A DNA stretch of 11,491 nt from an uncultured Bacillaceae bacterium (GTDB lineage Bacteria > Bacillota > Bacilli > Bacillales > Cytobacillaceae). A program made the position numbers and the translations under genes. This document shows, one piece after another, positions 1 through 6,743 of the stretch (the first letter of the stretch is position 1; each line of letters opens with the position of its first letter). The DNA lies in the NCBI GenBank assembly GCA_937995745.1, contig CALKIU010000104.1, positions 1-11,491 of the forward strand, read 5' to 3'. The notes beneath the pieces were generated by a model. That model worked only from the letters and a program-made list of their open reading frames with translations, ran no database searches and was not told the origin of the DNA.

Positions 1-1
1 A

Positions 2-130
2 GAATTGAATAAGGGGCCGGAAGATGACATCGAAGAGCTGATGAAAAAATATGATACATCTTCATCATCGCCGAGTGTGGACGCTGAACTGGCTGCCCTG
101 AAAGAAAGAATTAAGAAGAAAGAAGAATAA
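2..130 (+). CDS. pspA: PspA/IM30-family protein, C-terminal end only
   Basis: This is the last 42 codons of a gene that begins before the window; the first full codon is at base 2 and the stop is TAA at 128-130. The visible tail is highly charged: an acidic EDDIEELMKKYD stretch, a serine-rich linker, then a short helix rich in Ala, Leu, Lys and Glu (VDAELAALKERIKKKEE). Such a linker plus final helix is typical of Bacillus PspA proteins, which coat the inner face of the membrane and help it resist envelope stress. The assignment rests mainly on context, because the next three genes match ydjG, ydjH and ydjI, which follow pspA (ydjF) in B. subtilis. The tail alone would not identify the family. 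Confidence 0.7.
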   Translation, partial: ELNKGPEDDIEELMKKYDTSSSSPSVDAELAALKERIKKKEE

Positions 131-205
131 TTTTGCGCCGAAACATGAGCGGGAAAACCGCACTAAGACATCAACGCATTGAGAAGATAAAAGAGGTGCA
201 CGGGC

Positions 206-1234
206 ATGGTCATTCATTATAAGTGTCAAAGCTGCGGCGATGATATGGCTTTTGACAGCAAGTCGGGGATGCTCACATGTCCCAGCTGCGGGCGCCGGGA
301 TCAAATTGAAGAGATTCCCGAGGAGTTCATAACAGCCAGATTCACCGACGATGAAGCGAAAGAATATCATTGTCAAAACTGCGGGGCCGTTCTCATCACG
401 GAAAAATCGACGGCAGCCACTTCGTGCAGTTTTTGCGGAGCCGGGGTGGTTCTGGCTGACCGTCTCTCGGGAGACCTCGCTCCCCATAAAGTGATTCCAT
501 TCACAATCAGCAAGGATGAAGCCGCCAAAGCTTTTCGGAAATGGTGCCGAAACGGTCTTCTCACACCGAAAGGCTTTATGACGGGCGACAGGATTAAAAG
601 CATCACCGGGATGTACGTACCTTTTTGGCTGTATGATTTGAACAGCAGGGTGCAGGCGCGGGCCTTGTGCACAAAGGTCCGCGTGTACGAAAGCGGGGAT
701 TATATTTATACGGAAACGAGGTATTATGATGTTTTCCGCGATATCAACCTCGATTACGTGAAAGTTCCCGTTGATGCTTCCAAAAAAATGAATGATGAAC
801 TGATGGATAAGCTGGAACCATACGATTACAGCCGCCTGAAGGAGTTTAAGATGCCTTATTTGGCCGGTTTTCTGGCGGAAAAATACGACTATTCCGATGA
901 AGAACTGGCCGGAAGGGCCGAAGCGAAAGTCGCCCCTTATATCGAGTCCTATCTTTCTTCCACTTTTGCCGGTTACAATTCGGTCAGCTATCAGATGAAA
1001 TCCATCGACATGAAAAAAATAAAAAGCCAATATGTCTTGCTGCCTGTATGGATGTTCAGCTACGATTACAAGGGGAAACAGTACATATTTGCCATGAACG
1101 GTCAAACGGGAAAAATCGTTGGAAAACCCCCTCTCAGCACGAAAAAAATTGCCGGCTGGTTTGCCGGAATTGCCGGCGGAACGTTTTTTATATTGACTGT
1201 GATTAGCCAGCTAGTTGCGGGAGGGGGGATATGA
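206..1234 (+). CDS. ydjG: YdjG-like double zinc-ribbon membrane-associated protein
   Basis: A 342-residue protein, close to the length of B. subtilis YdjG (about 341). The start ATG at 206 has an AGAGGTG ribosome site at 192-198. The N-terminus carries two zinc ribbons: CQSC at residues 7-10 with CPSC at 25-28, and CQNC at 56-59 with CSFC at 74-77. The middle (about 95-310) is a mixed, Tyr-rich domain with YVPFWLYD near 137-144. The last 25 or so residues (GWFAGIAGGTFFILTVISQLVA) form one likely membrane segment, so the zinc ribbons probably face the cytoplasm. The family is often labelled TFIIB-type zinc ribbon, but nothing here suggests a role in transcription; in B. subtilis it belongs to the PspA envelope-stress operon and has been linked to PspA at the membrane. 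It overlaps the next gene by 4 bases (ATGA), indicating translational coupling. The biochemical function is unknown. Confidence 0.85.
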   Translation: MVIHYKCQSCGDDMAFDSKSGMLTCPSCGRRDQIEEIPEEFITARFTDDEAKEYHCQNCGAVLITEKSTAATSCSFCGAGVVLADRLSGDLAPHKVIPFTISKDEAAKAFRKWCRNGLLTPKGFMTGDRIKSITGMYVPFWLYDLNSRVQARALCTKVRVYESGDYIYTETRYYDVFRDINLDYVKVPVDASKKMNDELMDKLEPYDYSRLKEFKMPYLAGFLAEKYDYSDEELAGRAEAKVAPYIESYLSSTFAGYNSVSYQMKSIDMKKIKSQYVLLPVWMFSYDYKGKQYIFAMNGQTGKIVGKPPLSTKKIAGWFAGIAGGTFFILTVISQLVAGGGI

Positions 1235-2067
1235 TGAAAAGACAGGCAGGAAATTGGATTGTTCTCATCCTGTTGATCTGTTTGTTCACCGGTTTACCAA
1301 AAACCGTTTTCGCCCTCTCTGGAGCGGGTCCCCATATTTTTGATGAGGCCGGACTGTTGACTGAGGCGGAGAAAGAGGAATTGGAGGAATTGGCCGCCAG
1401 GCTCGGAAAGGAGCGGGAGACTGATTTTCTCATTATAACGGCGGACGGTATGGATGGAAAAGATATTGACCGGTTTACAGGTGAATTTATTGACCGGCGC
1501 TACAAAGAGAAAGTGCCCATCGTCGTTCTTGCCCTTGATATGGAAACCCGGGATGTCAGCGTCCTGGCTTTTAACGAAGCGCGCCGGGATTTTGGTGAAA
1601 CTAAAAGAGAACATGTACTGGAAGAAGTGATTCCTTATCTTTCTGCCGGAGACTTTTATGGAGCTTTCTTCACCTATCTTCAACTTTCCCATGAATTAAT
1701 GGGAATTCCCCCGGAAAAATGGACGGTACCGGAACAGGGAACAGCACCGGAAACGGCAGTCCAAAAAGAACCGCCTGAAAGCATCTTCACCCAGTGGTGG
1801 TTTCATGTGATAGTCTCTTTAGTCGTGGCGGGAGTCACGGTCAGTCTGATGGCCTATAACTCCGGCGGCCGGGTGACGGTAAACTCAGCCACCTATTTGA
1901 ATGCCAATACCTCCAGGGTGCTCAACCGAAGCGATCAATATTTGCGAAAAACAGTGACGAAAAGAAGAAAACCGCAAAACAAGAGCGGCGGCCCGTCCGG
2001 CTTTGGCGGTGGCGGCGGAATGACAAGCGGCGGACACACCTTCAGCAGCACCCGCGGAAAATTTTAA
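1231..2067 (+). CDS. ydjH: YdjH-like secreted/anchored TPM-domain protein
   Basis: A 278-residue protein whose ATG (1231) overlaps the ydjG stop. The purine-rich GGGAGGGGG at 1219-1228 lies close upstream, and a second in-frame ATG at 1234 could also serve. A signal peptide covers residues 1-28 with a VFA cleavage-type end. A TPM domain follows (about 35-158): it opens with IFDEAGLLT and contains VVLALDMETRDVSVLAF. One membrane helix is at about 188-208. The C-terminus is a basic KRRKPQ patch followed by a Gly-rich tail with GGGGG and GGHTFSS, typical of this family. The TPM domain therefore lies outside the membrane, with a short cytoplasmic tail. TPM domains were first described as phosphatases or photosystem repair factors; catalytic activity for YdjH is not established. 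It acts with PspA, YdjG and YdjI in the same operon. Confidence 0.85.
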   Translation: MMKRQAGNWIVLILLICLFTGLPKTVFALSGAGPHIFDEAGLLTEAEKEELEELAARLGKERETDFLIITADGMDGKDIDRFTGEFIDRRYKEKVPIVVLALDMETRDVSVLAFNEARRDFGETKREHVLEEVIPYLSAGDFYGAFFTYLQLSHELMGIPPEKWTVPEQGTAPETAVQKEPPESIFTQWWFHVIVSLVVAGVTVSLMAYNSGGRVTVNSATYLNANTSRVLNRSDQYLRKTVTKRRKPQNKSGGPSGFGGGGGMTSGGHTFSSTRGKF

Positions 2068-2137
2068 TGAATCTGGGACAAACCGGGCGCTCTGCCGATA
2101 TTTTAAATGATGTTTGGCAAAGGGGAGTTGTGCAAAA

Positions 2138-3127
2138 ATGTTCTTTTTCAGAAATCAGTTCGCCAATGTGGTGGAATGGGAAGAGTTCCGCGATGATATG
2201 ATTTTTTATAAATGGAGCAACCGGGAGATTAAAAAAGGAAGCCGGTTGATTATCCGTCCCGGCCAAGATGCGATATTCCTCTATAACGGCAAAATTGAAG
2301 GGATTTTTACAGAGGAAGGCGATTATGATATTGAATCGGAAATCATTCCTTTCTTATCCACATTGAAGGGTTTTAAGTTCGGGTTTAACAGCGGGCTCAG
2401 GGCCGAAGTTTTGTTCGTCAATACAAGGGATTTCGTCGTCAAGTGGGGCACGAGAAACGCCATCAATATTCCCGCACCGGGCTTGCCGGGCGGTTTGCCG
2501 ATCCGCGCAAACGGCACCGTTCATTTTAAAGTCAATGACTATGTGGCGTTAATCGATAATGTTGCCGGTGTCCGGGACCGTTATCTGGTCGAGGACGTTA
2601 GAATCCGCATTATGGCCGTTCTCGATCAACTTCTCATGAAATGGATTCCGAAGGCGGGCAAAAATTTGTTTAATTTGCAGGCCAACGCTTTTGAAATTGC
2701 CAAAGGCATCAGGGAAGATTTGGATATGGAAGTTTTAAACCTCGGCCTCACGATCACCGGATTCAACATTATGAGTTTCAACTATCCGAAAGAAATCCAA
2801 GACATGATTACAAAAAACGCTTCCCACAGCATGATCGGCGACCTTGGCCGCTACCAGCAAGTATCGTTGACTGATGCGCTTGCTTCCGGAAAATTGGCGG
2901 GCGCCGGCACGGCCGCTGACATGGCCGGAATGATGATGGGAATGAATTTGGCCGAAAAAATGATGAAGAAAATGAAAGAAACGGATACGGAAAAAACGGA
3001 ACCGGAAACGAAAAAAGAGGACGCAATGCAAGGCGGAGCAGGAAAACGGCCAAACTTCTGCCCAAACTGCGGTACAAAAGTGTCGGGAGGAAATTTCTGT
3101 TCGAATTGCGGATATAAACTCGTTTAA
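2138..3127 (+). CDS. ydjI: YdjI-like SPFH-domain protein with C-terminal zinc ribbon
   Basis: The ATG at 2138 is chosen over an in-frame TTG at 2114: the ribosome site AAGGGGAG (2119-2126) lies inside the longer version and fits the ATG. The product, 329 residues, begins MFFFRNQFANVVEW; B. subtilis YdjI is about 323. An SPFH (stomatin/prohibitin/flotillin) fold spans about residues 20-225, with a long helix predicted around 180-200. A Met-rich hydrophobic stretch at about 257-282 and a Lys/Glu/Thr linker precede a zinc ribbon with CPNC at 308-311 and CSNC at 321-324. No signal peptide is present, so the protein is probably cytoplasmic and peripherally bound. Proteins of this type are reported as membrane scaffolds that help recruit PspA. 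It is the last gene of the operon, followed by a strong terminator at 3219-3252. Older annotations call the family virion core protein-like. Confidence 0.87.
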   Translation: MFFFRNQFANVVEWEEFRDDMIFYKWSNREIKKGSRLIIRPGQDAIFLYNGKIEGIFTEEGDYDIESEIIPFLSTLKGFKFGFNSGLRAEVLFVNTRDFVVKWGTRNAINIPAPGLPGGLPIRANGTVHFKVNDYVALIDNVAGVRDRYLVEDVRIRIMAVLDQLLMKWIPKAGKNLFNLQANAFEIAKGIREDLDMEVLNLGLTITGFNIMSFNYPKEIQDMITKNASHSMIGDLGRYQQVSLTDALASGKLAGAGTAADMAGMMMGMNLAEKMMKKMKETDTEKTEPETKKEDAMQGGAGKRPNFCPNCGTKVSGGNFCSNCGYKLV

Positions 3128-3218
3128 CTGCCAAGGAATGTGGCAAAGTGGCATTCGAGAATTTTCCGAAACCAAGAAAGTTGAATTAAAAAACATGTTG
3201 CCAAAAGAGAGAGAAGCG

Positions 3219-3252
3219 ACTCCGGAGCTGATGGGCTCCGGGGTTTTTATTT
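3219..3252 (+). terminator. Intrinsic terminator of the pspA-ydjGHI operon
   Basis: ACTCCGGAGC (3219-3228) pairs with GCTCCGGGGT (3235-3244), allowing one G-U pair, across a 6-base loop, and is followed by a T-rich run to 3252. The stem is GC-rich and long enough for Rho-independent termination about 90 bases after the ydjI stop. Confidence 0.9.
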
Positions 3253-3736
3253 TAAACCCATGTGGCTACACTCCAATAACAAGATTCAAAGGCTTTTGCA
3301 GTTAAAGAAAAGTCAGAAAATTTATTGGTTTTAACGGATGGAAAGGGCGGCGTTGATAAAGGGTGTGGGCAAATCTTCCAAAAAAACCCGATAGCGTTTA
3401 AATGTTAAAATACTTTTTTAATCCAGATAAAGCATCGATTATCGGAATTCATCAATAGAAGAAAGATTGCCTCGCCGGGTTTTAAACATAGGGCGAACCC
3501 AAGAAAGAATGCTTTCATCGGGCTGCTTCCCACAGATTTAGGCAGAAACTTGATGTGCTGTTCCATCGTTTATAAAGAAGTATGTTTTGAACCGAAAAGG
3601 CGCAAAATGAAAAGGGCGGGACAAAAACCGAGAGAACCATAAGGTTTATTGGGTTTTATTCAAAAAAGGTTTAAGAACATTTTGTTAAAGGGGAGTGTGA
3701 GGGTTTACTTGAAAGGTTTCATTTGAATATTTCGTG

Positions 3737-3763
3737 ACTTTTTGCGGAAAAAGTGTATTTTTT
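3737..3763 (+). other. Small hairpin followed by a T-run upstream of ansA
   Basis: ACTTTTT (3737-3743) pairs with AAAAAGT (3748-3754) over a GCGG loop, and six T follow at 3758-3763. It looks like a weak terminator or attenuator, but no gene ends just before it. The stem is almost all A-T, so it may be chance in AT-rich DNA. Confidence 0.3.
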
Positions 3764-3800
3764 GGTAGAAATTTGTAGAACTTACATTACTATATAAAAT
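3761..3800 (+). promoter_or_regulatory. Candidate ansA promoter with adjacent 10-bp direct repeat
   Basis: Two consecutive 10-base units, TTTGGTAGAA (3761-3770) and ATTTGTAGAA (3771-3780), agree at 8 of 10 positions. Immediately downstream, TAAAAT at 3795-3800 (or TATAAA at 3793-3798) can act as a -10 element. The matching -35 (TTGTAG, 3773-3778, 16-base spacer) is poor and lies inside the second repeat, which is what an activator-dependent promoter would show. The implied leader to ansA is about 290 bases. Other promoters within this AT-rich stretch cannot be excluded. Confidence 0.4.
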
Positions 3801-4096
3801 GAATTGGAAAACATGATGTTCTTTTGGATTTGTTTGAAAATGCTGGTTGTTTTCGGAATTTGGAGACATGTTTTCAAATTGACTGTTTTTGTTTGCCCCA
3901 GAAAGAACCCATCAATGAAAGAGATACGGAAAAGAAGCAATAAGAGCCAATCTAAATTTTAGCGGTACTGCCGGATTATGATAAAGTTCTCCGGTTCAAC
4001 TTGTAAAAGTTCTGCAGCACAGGTTATTTTTGAATAACAAAATGATTTTATGACAACTGTATAGAAAAAGATGGTTGAAAAACGGAGGTTAGTGAG

Positions 4097-5074
4097 ATGA
4101 AAAAGGTGAAAAAAGTTGCTTTGATTACTACCGGAGGAACAATTGCGAGCAAATACAATGAGGAAGGGCGCCTCGTGGCGGGAGTGATGACCGGCGAACA
4201 ATTGTGCAGAAAATTGAGACTTCCCGAGAATATTGAACTGGAAATCTACTCGCTGCTGCAAAAGCCGAGCATGCATGTTACATACGAAGATTTGGATATG
4301 ATCCGGGAGAAAATCTTGGCCCTCTTTAAAGATAAAGCAGTTGACGGAGCAGTGGTAACTCATGGAACGGATTGCTTGGAAGAATCGGCCTATTATCTCG
4401 ACCTTACAATTGATCATGAACGGCCGGTCGTGGTCACCGGTTCGCAGCGCTCTCCGGAAGATGCGGGCAGTGATGCCGATACCAACTTACGGGATGCTAT
4501 ATGTGCTGCGGCCGATGAAAAACTGCGCGGTTTCGGAACCGTTGTGGTATTTAATGAACGGATTTATTCCGCCCGATATGTGAAGAAGATTCATTCCAGC
4601 AATCTCCAGGGATTTGGTACGTTCGGCTACGGCCATTTTGGGATCATCGATAATGGAGAAGTCATTCTTTACCAAAAGCCGATTGTCAAAGAAAAACATG
4701 TTCCCGCCTCTGCAAAGATTCCCGTCGTGGATATTGTCAAAGTTTTTCAAGGCGCCGATGACAAATTCATCCGGGCCTGCATCTCTGCGGGCGTTGATGG
4801 CATTGTGCTGGAGGCAACCGGCCGGGGACAAGTGACGCCGGGCATGATGGGTGCCATCAGGGAAGCCATCCAAAAGGGTATTTATGTGGTGGTGACCACT
4901 GCGGCGGAAGAAGGAGAGGTATTTCCCACTTATGATTATCCGGGCAGCGCTCATGACTTGCAGAAAGCAGGAGCCATATTGGGATTGGATTACGACAGCA
5001 AGAAAGCACGCATTAAATTGATGGCCCTCTTAAGAGCGGGAGAGGATATTCGCTCAGGGTTTACCAGGAAGTAA
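4097..5074 (+). CDS. ansA: L-asparaginase, type I/AnsA family
   Basis: Converts L-asparagine to L-aspartate and ammonia in the cytoplasm; 325 residues is normal for the family, and there is no signal peptide, unlike secreted type II enzymes. The ATG has a GGAGG site at 4084-4088. The first active-site motif TTGGTIAS is at residues 11-18, with Thr15 as expected nucleophile. The second motif, VTHGTDCLEES, is at 87-97, with Thr91 and Asp92 of the catalytic triad; Lys164 in YVKKIHSSNL is the likely triad lysine. TGSQRSPEDAGSDADTNL (114-131) is the conserved segment following it. The enzyme appears intact. It is 71 bases upstream of a permease gene, with no terminator between them, so the two are probably co-transcribed. 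No ansR-type repressor gene is in the window; the nearby GlnK/GlnL-like pair is the likely regulator. Confidence 0.95.
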   Translation: MKKVKKVALITTGGTIASKYNEEGRLVAGVMTGEQLCRKLRLPENIELEIYSLLQKPSMHVTYEDLDMIREKILALFKDKAVDGAVVTHGTDCLEESAYYLDLTIDHERPVVVTGSQRSPEDAGSDADTNLRDAICAAADEKLRGFGTVVVFNERIYSARYVKKIHSSNLQGFGTFGYGHFGIIDNGEVILYQKPIVKEKHVPASAKIPVVDIVKVFQGADDKFIRACISAGVDGIVLEATGRGQVTPGMMGAIREAIQKGIYVVVTTAAEEGEVFPTYDYPGSAHDLQKAGAILGLDYDSKKARIKLMALLRAGEDIRSGFTRK

Positions 5075-5081
5075 CAGCAGC

Positions 5082-5161
5082 AGAGGAGGCTACACCTGGT
5101 TAAACATACATACAAGGTTGAATTTTTATTCAAGGAGTTGATTTCATGGATCAAATGCTGA
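5082..5161 (+). other. Orphan strong ribosome site with 21-codon CTG-started frame overlapping the permease start
   Basis: AGAGGAGG at 5082-5089 is one of the best Shine-Dalgarno sequences in the window, yet no ATG, GTG or TTG follows at the right distance. A CTG lies 6 bases downstream (5096), opening a 21-codon frame that ends TGA at 5159-5161, 16 bases into the permease gene in another frame. It could be a leader peptide for translational coupling, or a chance purine run. CTG starts are rare, so confidence is low. Confidence 0.2.
5118..5133 (+). promoter_or_regulatory. Short hairpin abutting the permease ribosome site
   Basis: TTGAAT (5118-5123) and ATTCAA (5128-5133) form a perfect 6-bp stem with a TTTT loop. 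The right arm shares two bases with the permease ribosome site AAGGAG (5132-5137). It could slightly modulate translation start, but the stem is weak and mostly A-T. Confidence 0.25.
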
Positions 5162-6429
5162 TTGCCCAGTTGATCATCGCCGTGACCTTAATCCTGATGA
5201 TAAGCGGAAAAACTCCCTTGTATTTGACGGCTATCATCGGATCGGCAATTGCCGCATTGGTCGCAGGGTACCCGATTAAGGGAGATGAAGAAGTTACTTT
5301 AATGTCCTTGATCAACAGCGGCTTAAACCCGGTCATTGCTGATATGGCAGGAGTCTTGCTCTTCATCGGCGTCATGGAAAAGTCCGGTTTTCTTGATGCC
5401 ATCATTCGCAAAATTATCCTGCTGGGCACGAAGATTGGCGGAGGCCCCGGCGTATGCACGGCCGGCGGAATTGCTTCCGGACTTGTCGGGGCGTTAACCG
5501 GATTCACGCAACCGGCTATTACGGCTGTCATCACGGGTCCTGCGGCTGTGAAGTTGGGAGTTGACCCCAGTAAAGCAGCAGGAGTGCAGGCTCACGCCGG
5601 ACACTTTGGAAACTTTGCCGGATTCACACATCCGACGCAAGTCGCCGTTGTCGCGACGGCAGCCATCGGGTTTGGGGCGATAAACGTCATCGGAGCCATT
5701 ACCGCTTTGTCTATTTTTGCTTTCAGTTATATCAGATTGGTGAGAGAGCAAAAGAAAAGCGGTAAACAGCTTACAAAAGAAGAGTTTGAAGAAATCATCA
5801 AAGATATTAAAGAAGCAGATGACAACAAAGCGTTTTGGTTTGGCCTCATTCCGTTTCTTGTCTTGGTTGTGGGTTTTTCGTTCGGATATCCGGTCTTTGT
5901 CATCGGTGTATTCTGTGCCGTGCTGACTGCCCTTTTGGCAAAAATTTCTCTGGGCACTTCCGAAGAAGCGATGTTGAAAGGTGTCGAAAGAATTGCGGTG
6001 CCTTTGGTCGCAACAATTGGATTTTTGTTTATGTCAGCAGTCATTAAAAACGTCGGAATTATTGACTATGTTTCCAAATGGTTTGATCCTTTGCTTGATA
6101 TTTCGCCTGAATTGACGATGTTGTTTGTATCGGCATTGACGGGTTTAATTACCCAATCCAACTCTGCTTCGGCTGCCATAGTGGTGCCGTTTTTGACGAT
6201 TGTTTTAGGATATGACGGCGTCAATGTGTTGGCTGCAGCCGCGGCGGCAGCAGGTGGTTCGGCCGTTATGCAATATTATTTGACAGGAGGACCTGTAGCA
6301 GCTTTGTCGACCACCATTCCTGTTATTCCGGGTTCAGAACTGAAAGCGGCCAACAAATTCCAGAGACCTTCCATTCTGGGCGGACTGGGCGTTTTGTTCA
6401 TCATTGTCGCTCTATTGTCATTCTTCTAA
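5146..6429 (+). CDS. Ion-transporter-superfamily permease, probable Asn/Asp or C4-dicarboxylate transporter
   Basis: A 427-residue, very hydrophobic protein with about 11-12 membrane segments and one hydrophilic loop rich in Lys and Glu at about 198-228. The ATG has AAGGAG at 5132-5137. The two halves look related: TGFTQPAITAVI (118-129) followed by LGVDPSKAAG (137-146) in the first, and TGLITQSNSASAAIVV (332-347) followed by LGYDGVNVLAAA (354-365) in the second. Such paired Gly/Thr/Gln/Ser re-entrant segments are typical of the two-fold inverted folds of the ion transporter superfamily (GntP, CitMHS, LctP, DcuC-like groups). HAGHFGNFAGFTHPTQ (150-165) is striking and may help form the substrate or cation site. 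I cannot place it in one family. Position after ansA, with aspA nearby, suggests uptake of asparagine, aspartate or a related dicarboxylate, possibly with exchange of fumarate or succinate. That substrate is inference. Confidence 0.75.
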   Translation: MDQMLIAQLIIAVTLILMISGKTPLYLTAIIGSAIAALVAGYPIKGDEEVTLMSLINSGLNPVIADMAGVLLFIGVMEKSGFLDAIIRKIILLGTKIGGGPGVCTAGGIASGLVGALTGFTQPAITAVITGPAAVKLGVDPSKAAGVQAHAGHFGNFAGFTHPTQVAVVATAAIGFGAINVIGAITALSIFAFSYIRLVREQKKSGKQLTKEEFEEIIKDIKEADDNKAFWFGLIPFLVLVVGFSFGYPVFVIGVFCAVLTALLAKISLGTSEEAMLKGVERIAVPLVATIGFLFMSAVIKNVGIIDYVSKWFDPLLDISPELTMLFVSALTGLITQSNSASAAIVVPFLTIVLGYDGVNVLAAAAAAAGGSAVMQYYLTGGPVAALSTTIPVIPGSELKAANKFQRPSILGGLGVLFIIVALLSFF

Positions 6430-6464
6430 AAAGCAGAACGAAGCTTTCCTCCCCTCGAACAATT

Positions 6465-6505
6465 GAAAGCACCTTCCGGAAATGTGGTGTGCGGAAGGTG
6501 CTTTT
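6465..6505. terminator. Terminator after the ansA-permease pair, possibly bidirectional
   Basis: AAAGCACCTTCCG (6466-6478) pairs perfectly over 13 bases with CGGAAGGTGCTTT (6492-6504) around a 13-base loop; a G-T pair can extend it. The T-run is short but present on both strands, so the hairpin may also catch - strand transcripts from the convergent regulator gene. It lies 36 bases after the permease stop. Confidence 0.85.
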
Positions 6506-6635
6506 CTGCATGTTCGGAACAAATACCGGGCATGAAGGGCCCGACTCTTTCTACCTTGCTAACATGGATGGCGCCGGATTTAATTTATCATCGTTTGAGC
6601 GGTAGGGGAGATGCAAATTTGATTTTGATAGGATC

Positions 6636-6661
6636 ATAAAATGATTTGGTGATCATTTTAT
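6636..6661. repeat. AT-rich inverted repeat downstream of the response regulator gene
   Basis: ATAAAATGAT (6636-6645) is the exact reverse complement of ATCATTTTAT (6652-6661), with a 6-base centre. It sits about 80 bases past the regulator stop on the - strand. There is no clear T-run on that strand, so it is a weak terminator candidate at best; a protein-binding palindrome is an alternative. Confidence 0.4.
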
Positions 6662-6743
6662 TTAGAAAAGTCTTTGTTGAACACCTATTGAGTGACAGAC
6701 GGCTTTTTTCTCTTTCCTTTTGAATCCGGATGGATTGGAGATT

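Larger units (their letters stand above)
3253..4083. other. Long non-coding stretch between the stress operon and ansA
   Basis: About 830 bases without a supportable gene. All frames are interrupted often; the longest runs are a 53-codon frame on the - strand (3405-3566) and a roughly 45-codon frame on the + strand near 3290-3415, both without ribosome sites or recognisable products. The 3' half (about 3700-3950) is AT-rich and contains short hairpins, a 10-bp direct repeat and a candidate promoter, listed separately. The 5' half could be eroded coding DNA, but I recognise no family in it. Confidence 0.6.

Noticed and set aside
65..1105. A 346-codon - strand frame opposite ydjG
   Set aside because: It is a long shadow of ydjG in the antisense frame; the ydjG reading has zinc ribbons, a proper ribosome site and operon overlap.
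3290..3415. A roughly 45-codon + strand frame containing VLTDGKGGVDKG
   Set aside because: No start codon with a ribosome site and no family recognised; it could be decayed coding DNA, but this cannot be supported from sequence alone.
3405..3566. A 53-codon frame on the - strand beginning MEQHIKFLPKSVG
   Set aside because: It has no ribosome site upstream of the ATG, no recognised motif, and lies in a region where other frames are equally short-lived.
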